From an uncultured Synechococcus sp. (GTDB lineage: Bacteria; Cyanobacteriota; Cyanobacteriia; Phormidesmidales; Phormidesmidaceae): a stretch of DNA of 64,000 nucleotides. The notes beneath the pieces were generated by a model, which saw only the letters and a program-made list of their open reading frames with translations, had not been told where the DNA came from and made no database searches. Numbering within the stretch: the stretch's first letter is position 1; the number at the start of each line of letters is the position of its first letter. The stretch covers positions 18,521 through 82,520 of the forward strand of contig CALDSK010000307.1 of NCBI GenBank assembly GCA_937911865.1, written 5' to 3'. The translations under genes were made by a program, and so were the position numbers. This document shows, piece after piece, positions 53,973-62,940 of the stretch.

Positions 53973-55388
53973 ATGAGCACCCCTAAAACAGTCACAGACG
54001 AACCCGCTATATCACAGCCAGAAGCGTCGGCAGCATCTTCAGAAACAGTTGTCCGCTCAGATTTAATCTACGGATTAGAAGACAGGCCGCCCATTCAAGA
54101 TGCCATCTTCGCGGCAATTCAGCACGTTTCGGCTTGCTTCGTTGGTATCATCACGCCCGCGCTTATCATCTCTGGCGCTTTGGGCCTAGAGCCTGCCGAC
54201 GGCGCTTATTTAGTCAGCATGTCTCTGTTCGTTTCAGGAATCGCCACCTTTATTCAGGCAAAAACAATTGGGCCAATCGGTTCGGGGCTACTGAGCATTC
54301 AAGGCACCAGCTTTGCCTTTATTGGTCCAGTGATCGCCGCTGGTCTTGCGATTACAGAAGCAGGCGGCACAACGCAGCAGGCCCTGGGCACTATCTTTGG
54401 CCTTTGTCTTATAGGCTCTGTCATTGAGATGGTTTTGAGTCGCTTTATTGAGTTTGCTAGCCAAGTCATCACGCCGCTCGTAACAGGCGTAGTCGTTACA
54501 CTGATCGGTCTAACGCTGGTTAATGTGGGTATTACCAGCATGGGCGGTGGATTTGCCGCCCGAGAAGCAGGGACGTTTGGCAGTCCTCAGTATCTGTTGG
54601 TTTCGGGCTTGGTATTGGCCATTATTGTCGCGTTGAACAACGTACGCAGCAGCTTCTTGCGCATGTCTTCTGTCGCGATCGCACTCATCGTTGGCTACCT
54701 CATCTCTATTCCCATGGGCCTTGTCGACTTCAGCAACCTCGCCAACCTAGCGCCCGTCACCTTGCCTGTTCCCTTCAAATACGGCTTCGGGTTCAACCTC
54801 GCAGCTTTTATTCCCTTCGCCTTTTTGTATTTAATTACAGCCATCGAATCCACTGGAGACTTAACCGCGACCTCTTTACTCACAGGGCAGCCCATCACCG
54901 GGCCAAAATACTTCAAGCGAATTAAAGGAGGCGTTTTGGGAGACGGGGTCAATTCTGCGATCGCAGCTATCTTTAACACTTTTCCCAACACCACCTTCAG
55001 CCAAAACAACGGCGTCATTCAGCTCACTGGCATCGGCAGTCGCTACGTCGGCTTTTTCATCGCAGGCGTCTTCGTCCTGCTAGGGCTTATTCCAGTTATC
55101 GCCGGCATTTTCCAAACCATTCCCCAGCCAGTTTTAGGCGGCGCTACCATCATCATGTTTGGCTCGGTTGCCGTTGCTGGCGTCAAAATTCTCTCCACCG
55201 TCAAACTGAACAAGCGAGCCTCCATCATCCTCGCCACATCGCTAGGTCTGGGCTTAGGCGTCAGCATCGTTCCCGACATTCTAGAACAGCTCCCAGAGCT
55301 AGTAAAAAGTATTTTTTCTTCAGGCATCAGTACCGGCGGCATCACCGCACTGCTGCTCAATATTGTTTTACCTGGTCCCCGCGAATAG
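53973..55388 (+). CDS. NCS2-family xanthine/uracil permease
   Basis: 471 aa. ATG 53973 (MSTPKTV) is used because TTGGAG lies 9 nt upstream; the frame upstream to 53958 is the ribosome site itself. About 13-14 membrane helices. Family marks: QHVSACFVGIITPALI (TM1), ISIQGTSFAF-type motif LLSIQGTSFAFIGPVIAAG, AIESTGDLTATS (TM8 substrate Glu), and NCS2 signature TFSQNNGVIQLTGIGSRYVG (TM10). The motifs fit the xanthine/urate branch better than uracil. With uraD nearby it likely imports purines for nitrogen use. Confidence 0.92.
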   Translation: MSTPKTVTDEPAISQPEASAASSETVVRSDLIYGLEDRPPIQDAIFAAIQHVSACFVGIITPALIISGALGLEPADGAYLVSMSLFVSGIATFIQAKTIGPIGSGLLSIQGTSFAFIGPVIAAGLAITEAGGTTQQALGTIFGLCLIGSVIEMVLSRFIEFASQVITPLVTGVVVTLIGLTLVNVGITSMGGGFAAREAGTFGSPQYLLVSGLVLAIIVALNNVRSSFLRMSSVAIALIVGYLISIPMGLVDFSNLANLAPVTLPVPFKYGFGFNLAAFIPFAFLYLITAIESTGDLTATSLLTGQPITGPKYFKRIKGGVLGDGVNSAIAAIFNTFPNTTFSQNNGVIQLTGIGSRYVGFFIAGVFVLLGLIPVIAGIFQTIPQPVLGGATIIMFGSVAVAGVKILSTVKLNKRASIILATSLGLGLGVSIVPDILEQLPELVKSIFSSGISTGGITALLLNIVLPGPRE

Positions 55389-56191
55389 ATATTGCAGCGG
55401 CTCTCAGCGTCAGAAGGCTCTCAGCTCTAGAAGAAAAATTAACCTTCCTCGCCACGCCATCTTCAGATATCAGCTAGTGATGCGCCAAAAGTACAAGCTT
55501 GAGCCTGTTGCGAAATCGCTCGCTGACGAGCGTACCGTGCAGCTGCCTGAAGCCAGCTCCTGCGAGTAGGATTCAGGCAGCATAGCGCTTCTTGCTCCCT
55601 GACACGGGCTAGCTTCAAATAATCGTAGTCTCGGTTGAGATTGATACCAATAGAGTAATTATTCATTTATCAGAAATGGATGGATGTCTTGTCTATCTAT
55701 TGGTATGCCTGCTCTAAGCGACAACAGTCAGTTAAAGTATCAGACAAGCATTGTTACAGATAATCTCGACTTTTACTGCGAAAAGCTTCTACCTTTGGGT
55801 AGAAGACAAATAACTACCAGCAAGATTCACCTCTACCTGCAGAGCGATCAACCAAGCGATCAAGAGTCGATGACTTTAAACAGTTGATGATTCTAAATTC
55901 TCGTACTGTTACAACCTATCGCAAACCGAACTTGCTGCTCAAAAATACGAACAATACAGACGAAACAAACTTTCTCTAACAAGTCTCTATTGTTTCCACA
56001 CATTCGAAAGGCGATCTTTCCTAGCATTCTAAATCCGCGTCATTCGAAATTATTTTTCTTTTTTCAACAGAAATACTCACTCACGCTTCGCCCTCCTCTA
56101 TCCATAGTCTTAATTAGTAAAGTTATGTATCTTAATGTTAAGTTTTGTTTTACTATAAAGTCAGCTAATTGACTTTTTTACTTTTTAACGA
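55389..56191. other. 803-bp AT-rich intergenic region
   Basis: Apart from the tentative minus-strand ORF at 55463-55666, I see no supported gene. The 55900-56190 portion is very AT-rich, and the kinase start at 56192 lacks a clear ribosome site. Confidence 0.5.
55463..55666 (-). CDS. Possible small protein, 67 aa
   Basis: No recognised family. The sequence (MNNYSIGINLNRDYDYLKLAR, then REQEALCCLNPTRRSWLQAAARYARQRA) is balanced and helix-forming, unlike most noncoding frames. There is no convincing ribosome site. It is offered only as a candidate. Confidence 0.35.
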   Translation of the reverse strand: MNNYSIGINLNRDYDYLKLARVREQEALCCLNPTRRSWLQAAARYARQRAISQQAQACTFGASLADI

Positions 56192-57517
56192 ATGGCAGCA
56201 CCTCAAAAACCAAGCGAGCCACCTGCCGATATACCAATAGCTGCAACCACAACAGCATTGGAACAGCAGGAAGTTGAACTGGTCTGCCAATTTTTACCCC
56301 AGCCCAGAATTTCATCTTTAACGGGCGCTCAGTTCAAGCTAGCCAAACTGCTTGAGCAGATCAGAGGGGTCTTGATTTCACTGCTAAGTAATGAATTGCG
56401 TACACCCTTATGCACAATTCAAACCACCATAGAAACGCTGTCAGAAGGAGATACCATTCCAGCGCAGGCGCAGCGCAGCATGATTCAGCTGTCTTTAACA
56501 GAATTAAATCGCCTCGCGCTGCTAGTAGAAAGCTTTCTATCGTATGCGAATCAAGTTTGGGCGCTGACGTTAGACTTTGCTCAATTCCGTCCTAGTCGAA
56601 CAGCCGCAACCTATCTGAACTCAATGTTTGCAGCGCTTCCCAATACCTTCTCTCGCGACCAGAGCTGGCTAAAGGATGCGCGCAAGCGTCTTCGGCCTTT
56701 TCTGGCTGCCCTGTGCGACGAAGGCAGCGGTCGTGACGAACTCATATGGGCTGAGGAACGAATCTTATTAGAAGACGAATGGCGTCAGGCGCTAGCAATC
56801 ATCAATCATGAGCTACGGACACCCTTTACAACTCTAAAAGTTTGCCTAGAGACTTTGGAGAGCGAAGGTGCCTCTCCCACCTCTGTCAGAAAAGCCCTAT
56901 TAACAAATGCTGAAGATGACCTTAAACGACTAGAAACACTCAGTCGAGACTTAGAGTTACTGTCGCGCTTAGATGCGAGGCAAATCTGCTTTCAAACAGA
57001 ACTAATAGATTTAACAGCCACCCTACAGACCACGCTCAACAGCGTTTTGCAGCAAGCGTCCAGCGAGACACCAGTGGATGTAAAAATCGAAAATAGTGAG
57101 CAAATACCTCTAGTGTGGGCCGACGGGGCTCACCTCATAGAAGTTCTCCAAAGGCTTTTAGAGAACGCCTTTCGGTTTACAGCAGCAGCAGGCTTTATTA
57201 ACGTTAAGCATCAAGTTTTTGGACTACAGGCAAAAGAGCAAGAGGATGAAATAGCTACTCTCAAAATTGATATCTCAGATTCAGGCCATGGGATCGAGCA
57301 AGAACACTTAGCCTGCATTTTCGAGTGCTTCTACCAAGAAGAGGATTATCTCAGGAGAAATCACGGTGGAATCGGAATCGGACTGACGATTTGTCGCTAT
57401 CTCGTTGAAGGAATGGGTGGACGAATTTGGGCAGAATCTCCTGGCAGAAACTTGGGAAGTCGATTTTGTCTCATGCTGCCTATCCAACGACAAAAAAGAC
57501 AAATGGCAAGAGCGTGA
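56192..57517 (+). CDS. Sensor histidine kinase with two HisKA segments, the first lacking His
   Basis: 441 aa, soluble. Residues ~60-115 look like a HisKA dimerisation helix pair, but the phosphoacceptor is Asn67 (LLSNELRTPLCTIQTTIETL). Residues ~195-255 hold a second HisKA with the true acceptor His206 (IINHELRTPFTTLKVCLETLE). The ATPase domain follows with N box LLENAFRFT, G1 DISDSGHGIEQ, F box IFECFYQEE and G2 GGIGIGLTICRYLVEGMGGRIWAESPG. No response regulator is next to it. The two HisKA segments are similar in sequence and presumably arose by duplication. Confidence 0.88.
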   Translation: MAAPQKPSEPPADIPIAATTTALEQQEVELVCQFLPQPRISSLTGAQFKLAKLLEQIRGVLISLLSNELRTPLCTIQTTIETLSEGDTIPAQAQRSMIQLSLTELNRLALLVESFLSYANQVWALTLDFAQFRPSRTAATYLNSMFAALPNTFSRDQSWLKDARKRLRPFLAALCDEGSGRDELIWAEERILLEDEWRQALAIINHELRTPFTTLKVCLETLESEGASPTSVRKALLTNAEDDLKRLETLSRDLELLSRLDARQICFQTELIDLTATLQTTLNSVLQQASSETPVDVKIENSEQIPLVWADGAHLIEVLQRLLENAFRFTAAAGFINVKHQVFGLQAKEQEDEIATLKIDISDSGHGIEQEHLACIFECFYQEEDYLRRNHGGIGIGLTICRYLVEGMGGRIWAESPGRNLGSRFCLMLPIQRQKRQMARA

Positions 57518-57784
57518 TCACGCTGGCGTGAGGGCGATCATTCAGATGTGAAATGGGTACCGCAAGTCAAATCCTATAAGTCAAATCCTATTTAAGTTCG
57601 TTGTGTTTCGCAGCCATTTAAGTACAATTGAGATAGTAATAAATACTCAAGGTCGTTAGCGCCTTTAAGGTCAGTCAACGTCTTTAAGGCCAATAGTTTA
57701 AGGCCAAGCTCAAGGCCATTAACCCCTTTAAATTCGCACAACTGTCAAAACCTTGCGATCAGCTCTGGAAAAAGCGGAATACCG
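57518..57784. other. Spacer with clustered AAGGYC elements
   Basis: Between 57648 and 57716, five copies of AAGGTC/AAGGCC, mostly preceded by TTTA or CTCA, are spaced 12-19 bp apart. They lie 70-140 bp upstream of the AraC-family gene. They could be regulator half-sites or another degenerate tandem repeat. Confidence 0.45.
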
Positions 57785-58675
57785 ATGGCGAAGACATCTC
57801 AAACTTACAGAAATCTCTCTTCTCAACCTATGTCCACGCCAGTTATTTCTAGCGAAGCGCTAGGCTGGAGCCCGATACTGGCAGAAGAGTATCAGCAGCC
57901 AGCCGGAGAAACCGAGATTCTACAAGCATGGGAGGGACTTTCGCTCGCATTATGCCTGGCGTCGCGCCCCTATCGCCTTCATCAAGTTATTGGCGATCGC
58001 CAATATACTGGTCTCTACACGCAAGGTGATATCTCTATTACGCCTGCCAATACGCCTGCCTCCTGTCGCCCTGAAGGAGACGATCACTACTTTCATGTAC
58101 AAGTTCCGACCCAGTTTATTCAAACAGTCGCACGTTCAGCAGCCGACTTTGACGCCGACTGCCTAGAGCTAGCGACTAAATTTCGAGTGCGAGATCCACA
58201 GCTAGAGCAAACGTTACGGCTGCTACGCGCGGAGCTTCATAAGGGCGATGGTTGGGTTGGACAACTCTATGTAGAGTCTCTTGCGAACGTGTTAGCCATT
58301 AACTTAATTCGTGAGTACGCTCAATCAAAACCGAAGGTAGCACTTTATGCAGGTGGACTGGGCGATCGCAGAATTATACAAATTTCAGACTACATTCAGG
58401 CCCACCTCGATCAATCGATTAAGCTCGCGGACCTAGCAGACGTCGTAGGCATTAGTCAATATCACTTCAGCCGCCTGTTTAAGGAGTCCATGGGAACCAC
58501 GCCACATCAGTACGTTCTACAACAAAGAGTAGAGCAGGCTAAAGAGCTATTGAAAGGAACAAAAATGACGCTTGCAGAGATCGCTTTCCAATGCGGATTC
58601 AACAGCCAGAGCCATCTAGGCAAGATATTTAGAGACGCGACCGGCATCACCCCTCGTAACTACCGTAAGGGATAA
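57785..58675 (+). CDS. AraC-family transcriptional regulator
   Basis: 296 aa. The N-terminal ~180 residues form a cupin-like sensor domain (YTQGDISITPANTPASCRPEGDDHYFHVQVP). The C-terminal ~100 residues are the double HTH: ADLADVVGISQYHFSRLFKESMGTTPHQYVLQQRVEQAKELL, then TLAEIAFQCGFNSQSHLGKIFRDATGITPRNYRKG. ATG 57785 is the first start in frame; an internal Met at residue 16 is possible. It lies 129 bp before a MATE exporter on the same strand, its likely target. Confidence 0.9.
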   Translation: MAKTSQTYRNLSSQPMSTPVISSEALGWSPILAEEYQQPAGETEILQAWEGLSLALCLASRPYRLHQVIGDRQYTGLYTQGDISITPANTPASCRPEGDDHYFHVQVPTQFIQTVARSAADFDADCLELATKFRVRDPQLEQTLRLLRAELHKGDGWVGQLYVESLANVLAINLIREYAQSKPKVALYAGGLGDRRIIQISDYIQAHLDQSIKLADLADVVGISQYHFSRLFKESMGTTPHQYVLQQRVEQAKELLKGTKMTLAEIAFQCGFNSQSHLGKIFRDATGITPRNYRKG

Positions 58676-58804
58676 AACCCAACTACGAAAAACACAGCAA
58701 CAATCTGATAGTTAAGCAGAATTCAAGCAGATTTCTCTTTTCTACTCCCCTAAATTTTAGACAGCTCAACAGAAGCTACAGAGCTGATACCAAAACTTAA
58801 GGAA

Positions 58805-60214
58805 ATGACGACAACAACTATAAAAAGATCAGGCATCAACTTAGAAATCCGAGAGTTTCTCAAGTTAGCAGTGCCCCTAGCAGCCGCTCAAGTCGCGCAG
58901 GCCGTCGTCGGCTTTGTCGATACTCTCATGATGGGTCATTTAGGTGCCCAGAGCCTAGCGGCAGGAGGTTTAGCATCCTCTGTCTTTCAGCTTGTGCTAA
59001 ATACTACCAGCGGATTTGTAATGGCGGTCAGCCCTTTAGTCGCAGCCGCCTACGGTGCCAAACAACACAAACAGATCGAGCGCATCGCCAGACAGGGACT
59101 ATGGCTATCGGTTCTCATTGCGGTTCCGATGATGGTTGTCATCAGTCACCTAGACAACGTGATGCTGCGCCTTGGCCAGGTGCAGCAAACCGTCAACCTA
59201 GCAGATGGCTATCTTGACTACATTTTATGGGGCTTTTTCCCAGCAATCGGGTTTGCTATGCTGCGGGGCTATGTATCGGCGCTCTCCCAGGCTCGCCCTG
59301 TTATGGTGATTGTCGTGCTAGGAACCTTTGCTAACGTCATCGGCAACTACGTTCTAGGCTACGGCAAATTTGGCTTTCCGCGCATGGAATTAGAAGGGTT
59401 GGGCCTAGCTAGCGGTCTCAGTTTTTGGTTTATGTTCTTAGCACTCTTTCTCTACATCTGCAAAAACCAAACGCTAAAACAGTATCCATTTTGGAGAGAA
59501 CTGCACCGCATCCGGCTCAAAGTTTTAGGTCAACTACTGGTTGTTGGCGTATCTATCGCTGTTACTATCGCCGTTGAATACGGCTTATTCACAGCTGTCA
59601 CCTTTATGATGGGCAACCTAGATACAACAACGTTGGCAGCTCACCAAACTGTTTATCAAACTGTCTTTCTACTTTTTATGGTGCCATTAGGCATGTCCTA
59701 TGCAGTCACCGTCCGAGTCGGACAGTGGGTCGGACAGCGCGATCGCCAGCGCACCAGACAGGCTGGATATGTCGGTATCGCAGCAGCAGCTATCTTTATG
59801 GGCCTAACAGCTATCGGTCTCCTTGTATTCCGTCGCTCTATCATTGGCATTTACCTGGATGCAAGCGATCCAGAAACACTCAACGTTATCAAACTGGCTA
59901 TTCCCATGTTAGGAATTGCAGCGCTAGCCCAGCTCTTAGACGGCATTCAAAGGGTTGCCATGGGTTCGCTGTACGGCCTGCAAGATACTCGCGCGCCAAT
60001 GCTGCTAAGCATTGTCACCTTCTGGGGAGTCGGCCTAGCTAGCGGCTATATTCTCGGATTCATAATGGGCTTTGGCGGAATGGGTTTGTGGATTGGTCAG
60101 TCAATAGGCGTTGCTGCAGCTGGGCTCATCTTTTTACAGCGCTTCCATAGCCTCACCTCAGAGAAAAATTTCGCCAAAATCAAGTGGGATAAGCTGCGAT
60201 CGCACCACGGATAA
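58805..60214 (+). CDS. MATE-family multidrug/metabolite efflux transporter
   Basis: 469 aa, twelve predicted helices in two pseudo-repeats (EFLKLAVPLAAAQVAQAVVGFVDTLMMGHLGAQSLAAGGL; LGQLLVVGVSIAVTIAVEYGLFTAVTFMMG). AAGGA precedes the ATG. NorM-like features include GFVMAVSPLVAAAYGAK and VPLGMSYAVTVRVGQWVGQRD. It exports cationic drugs or endogenous metabolites using Na+ or H+. It is paired with the AraC regulator upstream. Confidence 0.92.
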   Translation: MTTTTIKRSGINLEIREFLKLAVPLAAAQVAQAVVGFVDTLMMGHLGAQSLAAGGLASSVFQLVLNTTSGFVMAVSPLVAAAYGAKQHKQIERIARQGLWLSVLIAVPMMVVISHLDNVMLRLGQVQQTVNLADGYLDYILWGFFPAIGFAMLRGYVSALSQARPVMVIVVLGTFANVIGNYVLGYGKFGFPRMELEGLGLASGLSFWFMFLALFLYICKNQTLKQYPFWRELHRIRLKVLGQLLVVGVSIAVTIAVEYGLFTAVTFMMGNLDTTTLAAHQTVYQTVFLLFMVPLGMSYAVTVRVGQWVGQRDRQRTRQAGYVGIAAAAIFMGLTAIGLLVFRRSIIGIYLDASDPETLNVIKLAIPMLGIAALAQLLDGIQRVAMGSLYGLQDTRAPMLLSIVTFWGVGLASGYILGFIMGFGGMGLWIGQSIGVAAAGLIFLQRFHSLTSEKNFAKIKWDKLRSHHG

Positions 60215-60312
60215 ACATCTTTTATCAGACGATACCAACAAAGAAACGCAGCTCAAGACAAGAGTAGTCGGTTTTGGGCTGCGTTCCCTTCGTCATAAAG
60301 CCAAAGGGCCTA

Positions 60313-60342
60313 TTGACAATTCTATCTATAGGATCTTACCAT
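60313..60342 (+). promoter_or_regulatory. Candidate promoter of the tetR gene
   Basis: TTGACA at 60313-60318 and TACCAT at 60337-60342, spacing 18 bp. The -10 abuts the palindromic operator, so bound repressor would block initiation. Confidence 0.55.
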
Positions 60343-60364
60343 TAGAGAATGATCATTCTCTAAT
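60341..60364. promoter_or_regulatory. TetR operator 1: 24-bp perfect palindrome
   Basis: ATTAGAGAATGA at 60341-60352 is exactly inverted at 60353-60364, with core GAGAATGATCATTCTC. It sits between the promoter and the ribosome site GAGGT of the tetR gene. The core reappears at 60954-60981 before the next gene. Confidence 0.85.
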
Positions 60365-60376
60365 GAGGTAAAACAC

Positions 60377-60940
60377 TTGGCTCGACCTCGCACATTTGAT
60401 CCTGATCAAGCAATAGATGCGGTTATGCGCGTCTTTTGGCAAAAGGGATTTGCAGAGACCAGTTACGGTGACCTTGTAGAGGCTAGCGGCGTGAGTCGCA
60501 AAGGTCTTTACACCACTTTTGGCAATAAGGAGGCTTTGTTTATTGCCTCACTACGTCACTATCGTCAGACTGTTTTTCGATCAATTCTTTCTGCCTTAAA
60601 CAAAGAAGCCATCACCCTTGAAGACATTTCAACGATGCTGAAAGAGCTTGGACAGTTAGCCGTTTCAGAAGCAGGGAGTTCGGGCTGCTTTATGGCAAAC
60701 ACTGCTTCAGATGACACACTTCAGATATCTGAAGTGAAATATCAAATTGATGCTCACTTGCAATCTATGTCGCATAGCTTCTCAGAGGCACTCCAGCGAG
60801 CAGGCGTTAAAGCTAAAAGAGCCAAGGTTCTGGGACATTACTTGACAGGTGTAATGCAAGGTTTATTTCTATTGGCTCATGCGCGTGCTAGAGAAGACAT
60901 AATCGAAGACTACATCGCTGTTGCCATCTCAACCTTGTAG
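60377..60940 (+). CDS. TetR-family repressor
   Basis: 187 aa. TTG start at 60377 is supported by GAGGT 7 nt upstream and by the exact family N-terminus (MARPRTFDPDQAIDAVMRVFWQKGFAETSYGDLVEASGVSRKGLYTTFGNKEALF). The HTH covers residues 8-52. The C-terminal ligand domain contains GSSGCFMANTASDD, typical of the AcrR-like group that controls an adjacent NAD(P)-dependent oxidoreductase. Operators before itself and before the downstream gene indicate autoregulation and control of the NmrA-like gene. Confidence 0.92.
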   Translation: MARPRTFDPDQAIDAVMRVFWQKGFAETSYGDLVEASGVSRKGLYTTFGNKEALFIASLRHYRQTVFRSILSALNKEAITLEDISTMLKELGQLAVSEAGSSGCFMANTASDDTLQISEVKYQIDAHLQSMSHSFSEALQRAGVKAKRAKVLGHYLTGVMQGLFLLAHARAREDIIEDYIAVAISTL

Positions 60941-60953
60941 TCGTTTTTTTGGC

Positions 60954-60981
60954 TTATAAGAGAATAATCGTTCTCTTATAA
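60954..60981. promoter_or_regulatory. TetR operator 2: 28-bp near-perfect palindrome
   Basis: TTATAAGAGAA is inverted as TTCTCTTATAA around a centre that breaks symmetry at one base pair (core GAGAATAATCGTTCTC). Against operator 1, 14 of 16 core bases match. It is 56 bp upstream of the NmrA-like ATG. Confidence 0.85.
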
Positions 60982-61036
60982 AGACTGAGTTGCAGCTGTT
61001 AATAACAAAAATTTCAACAAAGGTAGAAGGTGAATA

Positions 61037-62029
61037 ATGTCTGATGGACGTGTTTTAGTCGTGGGTGCCACAGGTCATGTGGGTTCTTAAGTTGTAAAAG
61101 CGCTACTGCAAAAGGGTCACCCTGTTAGAGCGATGATTCGCCGAGAGGGCGCTAAGATTCACGGCGCGGTGGGAGATCTTGAATACGTACTGGGAGATTT
61201 GGCTGATGTTGCTAGCCTCCGGCGTGCAGTCACCGACGTTGATTTTGTAGTCTCAAGCGCTAACAGCATTATTCCCTCGGGAAAAACACTGTCGGTAAAG
61301 CGTATCAGCGACAGTGGGTACGAGGCACTTATAGCCGCTGCAGAAAAGGCAGGCGTCCAACAGTTTGTTCAGTCATCTGTTCCAAAACATCCTATAGAAT
61401 CCACCGTACCCGAACTAGCAGGCAAGCGCCTAATTGAGCAGCGACTTCAGTCATCCTCAATGGCATCAACGATTGTGAGAAATCCCGCTTTTATGGACGT
61501 TTGGCTAGTGATGGCAGGAGCGCGTCAGGCCATAGGCGCCGACCCTCACGCCACCACACGTCGCCCCTATAGTGTTATGAAAATGTGGCAGTATATGATG
61601 GGCGATCTGGTTGTCAAGCATCGGCTGATGATAGCACCCGGCGGTCGGGAACAGGGCTCTGTATTTATTTCAACATATGATACTGCGCAGATGATGGCTA
61701 GCATGGTTGGGCACCCGAATGCTGTCAACAGAATTATTGAAGCTGGTGGGCCTGAGTGGATTACTTGGGCAGAAATTGCTGACCTGTTCGCACAGAAAGT
61801 GGGCCACAGTGTCAAAACAATCTCTATGCCTGCATGGCTTGCAAGTATGGGGCAAAATACAATACAGCCATTAATGCCCTCTGCAGCAAATGTACTGGCG
61901 CTTGTGAAGTTTGTGGCAACCTGGCAACCTCGTTGGGATAGTCAGCCTATTGTTGAAGAATTCAATCTGCCAAAACAGACAACGGTCTCTGACTACATTG
62001 AGCGAAATTGGAATATACGCTGCACATAA
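61037..62029 (+). pseudogene. NmrA/atypical SDR family oxidoreductase, interrupted by in-frame TAA
   Basis: ATG 61037 starts a perfect NAD(P)-binding N-terminus (MSDGRVLVVGATGHVGS). Codon 18 is TAA (61088-61090), and the same frame goes on (VVKALLQKGHPVRAMIRREGA...) for 312 more codons without disruption. Later parts are intact: FVVSSANSIIPSG, AAEKAGVQQFVQSSVPKHP, TIVRNPAFMDVW and FISTYDTAQMMASMVGHPN. A single base change explains the stop. Translation from ATG 61133 would lack the glycine-rich loop and could not bind cofactor normally. Recent pseudogene, sequencing error or readthrough are all possible. Under control of TetR operator 2. Confidence 0.8.
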
Positions 62030-62144
62030 TCAGAGCAATCTCCTTCAACAGGGTCTTTGTAGTGGCTGCGTGATAAAGAGATGAACAGCTCTTACTACAC
62101 CTGATTTCATTCGCAAGCCATACCTGTAGATAAAATCAGGCAAA

Positions 62145-62174
62145 TAGGTTGGTGTGCGATCACACACCAACCTA
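62145..62174. terminator. Bidirectional hairpin between convergent genes
   Basis: Arms TAGGTTGGTGTG (62145-62156) and CACACCAACCTA (62163-62174) are perfectly complementary with a 6-nt loop. It lies between the NmrA-like stop (62029) and the minus-strand stop at 62197. No long U-tract. Confidence 0.65.
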
Positions 62175-62196
62175 CTTCACAAGGTAATTGTTGCAG

Positions 62197-62940
62197 CTAT
62201 TGCAAAAGCTCAGGTATCGTATCGACTACTTGGCCCCAAGCTGAGGAAGAACCGGTGATTACTCGGCCCAGATCACGCTCAGAAGAAACAGGTACCGTCG
62301 AACCGCAGACTTCATCTATCCTGAGTCTAGCTGTTAGGAGCTTTCGATACTGCGATAGCTGTTCAGCCGTCATGATGTCTTGAACCTGCGCATAAAAGTT
62401 TTCACTAATCCAAGTTCGCTGCGCCTCCTGCTCAGGCGTAATGTAAGTGATGTAAGAACCTAAAAATTCGCCATACTGACCGAATTTCCGATCAAGCGCT
62501 TCTTTTTGATCAATTGTAGGGTTTTTATTCAGGGCTTCTTGAATCTCCGATTGAATATCCTGTGGGACTGAATCGAAGTCTGCGGAAGGTTTAAAGGATA
62601 GACTTGCCGTCGGATTTATAATGCTCACAGTGTTCTGGAACAGTTCTGTTCTTTTTGCATCCGCCTGCGTCATTAGAGAATCATAAGTGCTGCGCTGCTC
62701 GTCGGTCAGGTTTAACCCTTTGAAATCATCGAAAAAGTAGTTTCCTTCAAAACTGCCATTGGCTTCTTCTTGGAAAACATCTTCACAAATTTTTGATTGT
62801 TCTAGGCCCTTAGCGTGCCATTGTCCTAGTTTCTCTTCAAGACTTACAGGTTCTGGTTGGGCGGTCGCCATTTTTACAACAGGAACCAAGGCAACCAGTG
62901 CTAGAGTGAATAATGCTACGCTCAAAGGCTTGAGTTTCAT
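62197..62940 (-). CDS. Periplasmic protein with LTxxQ-like motifs, unknown function
   Basis: 247 aa. Signal peptide MKLKPLSVALFTLALVALVPVVKMATAQ. The mature part is helical, with LTDEQRSTYDSLMTQADAKRTELFQ and MTAEQLSQYRKLLTARLR, two segments like the LTxxQ motif of Spy/CpxP periplasmic chaperones. Two cysteines (Cys52 region KICEDVF and late EVCGSTV) could form a disulfide. I cannot assign it to that family with confidence. A DNA duplication at 62996-63025 lies about 60 bp upstream. Confidence 0.6.
   Translation of the reverse strand: MKLKPLSVALFTLALVALVPVVKMATAQPEPVSLEEKLGQWHAKGLEQSKICEDVFQEEANGSFEGNYFFDDFKGLNLTDEQRSTYDSLMTQADAKRTELFQNTVSIINPTASLSFKPSADFDSVPQDIQSEIQEALNKNPTIDQKEALDRKFGQYGEFLGSYITYITPEQEAQRTWISENFYAQVQDIMTAEQLSQYRKLLTARLRIDEVCGSTVPVSSERDLGRVITGSSSAWGQVVDTIPELLQ

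Noticed and set aside
55684..55887. 67-aa plus-strand ORF
   Set aside because: No ribosome site, no motif and composition like noncoding DNA.
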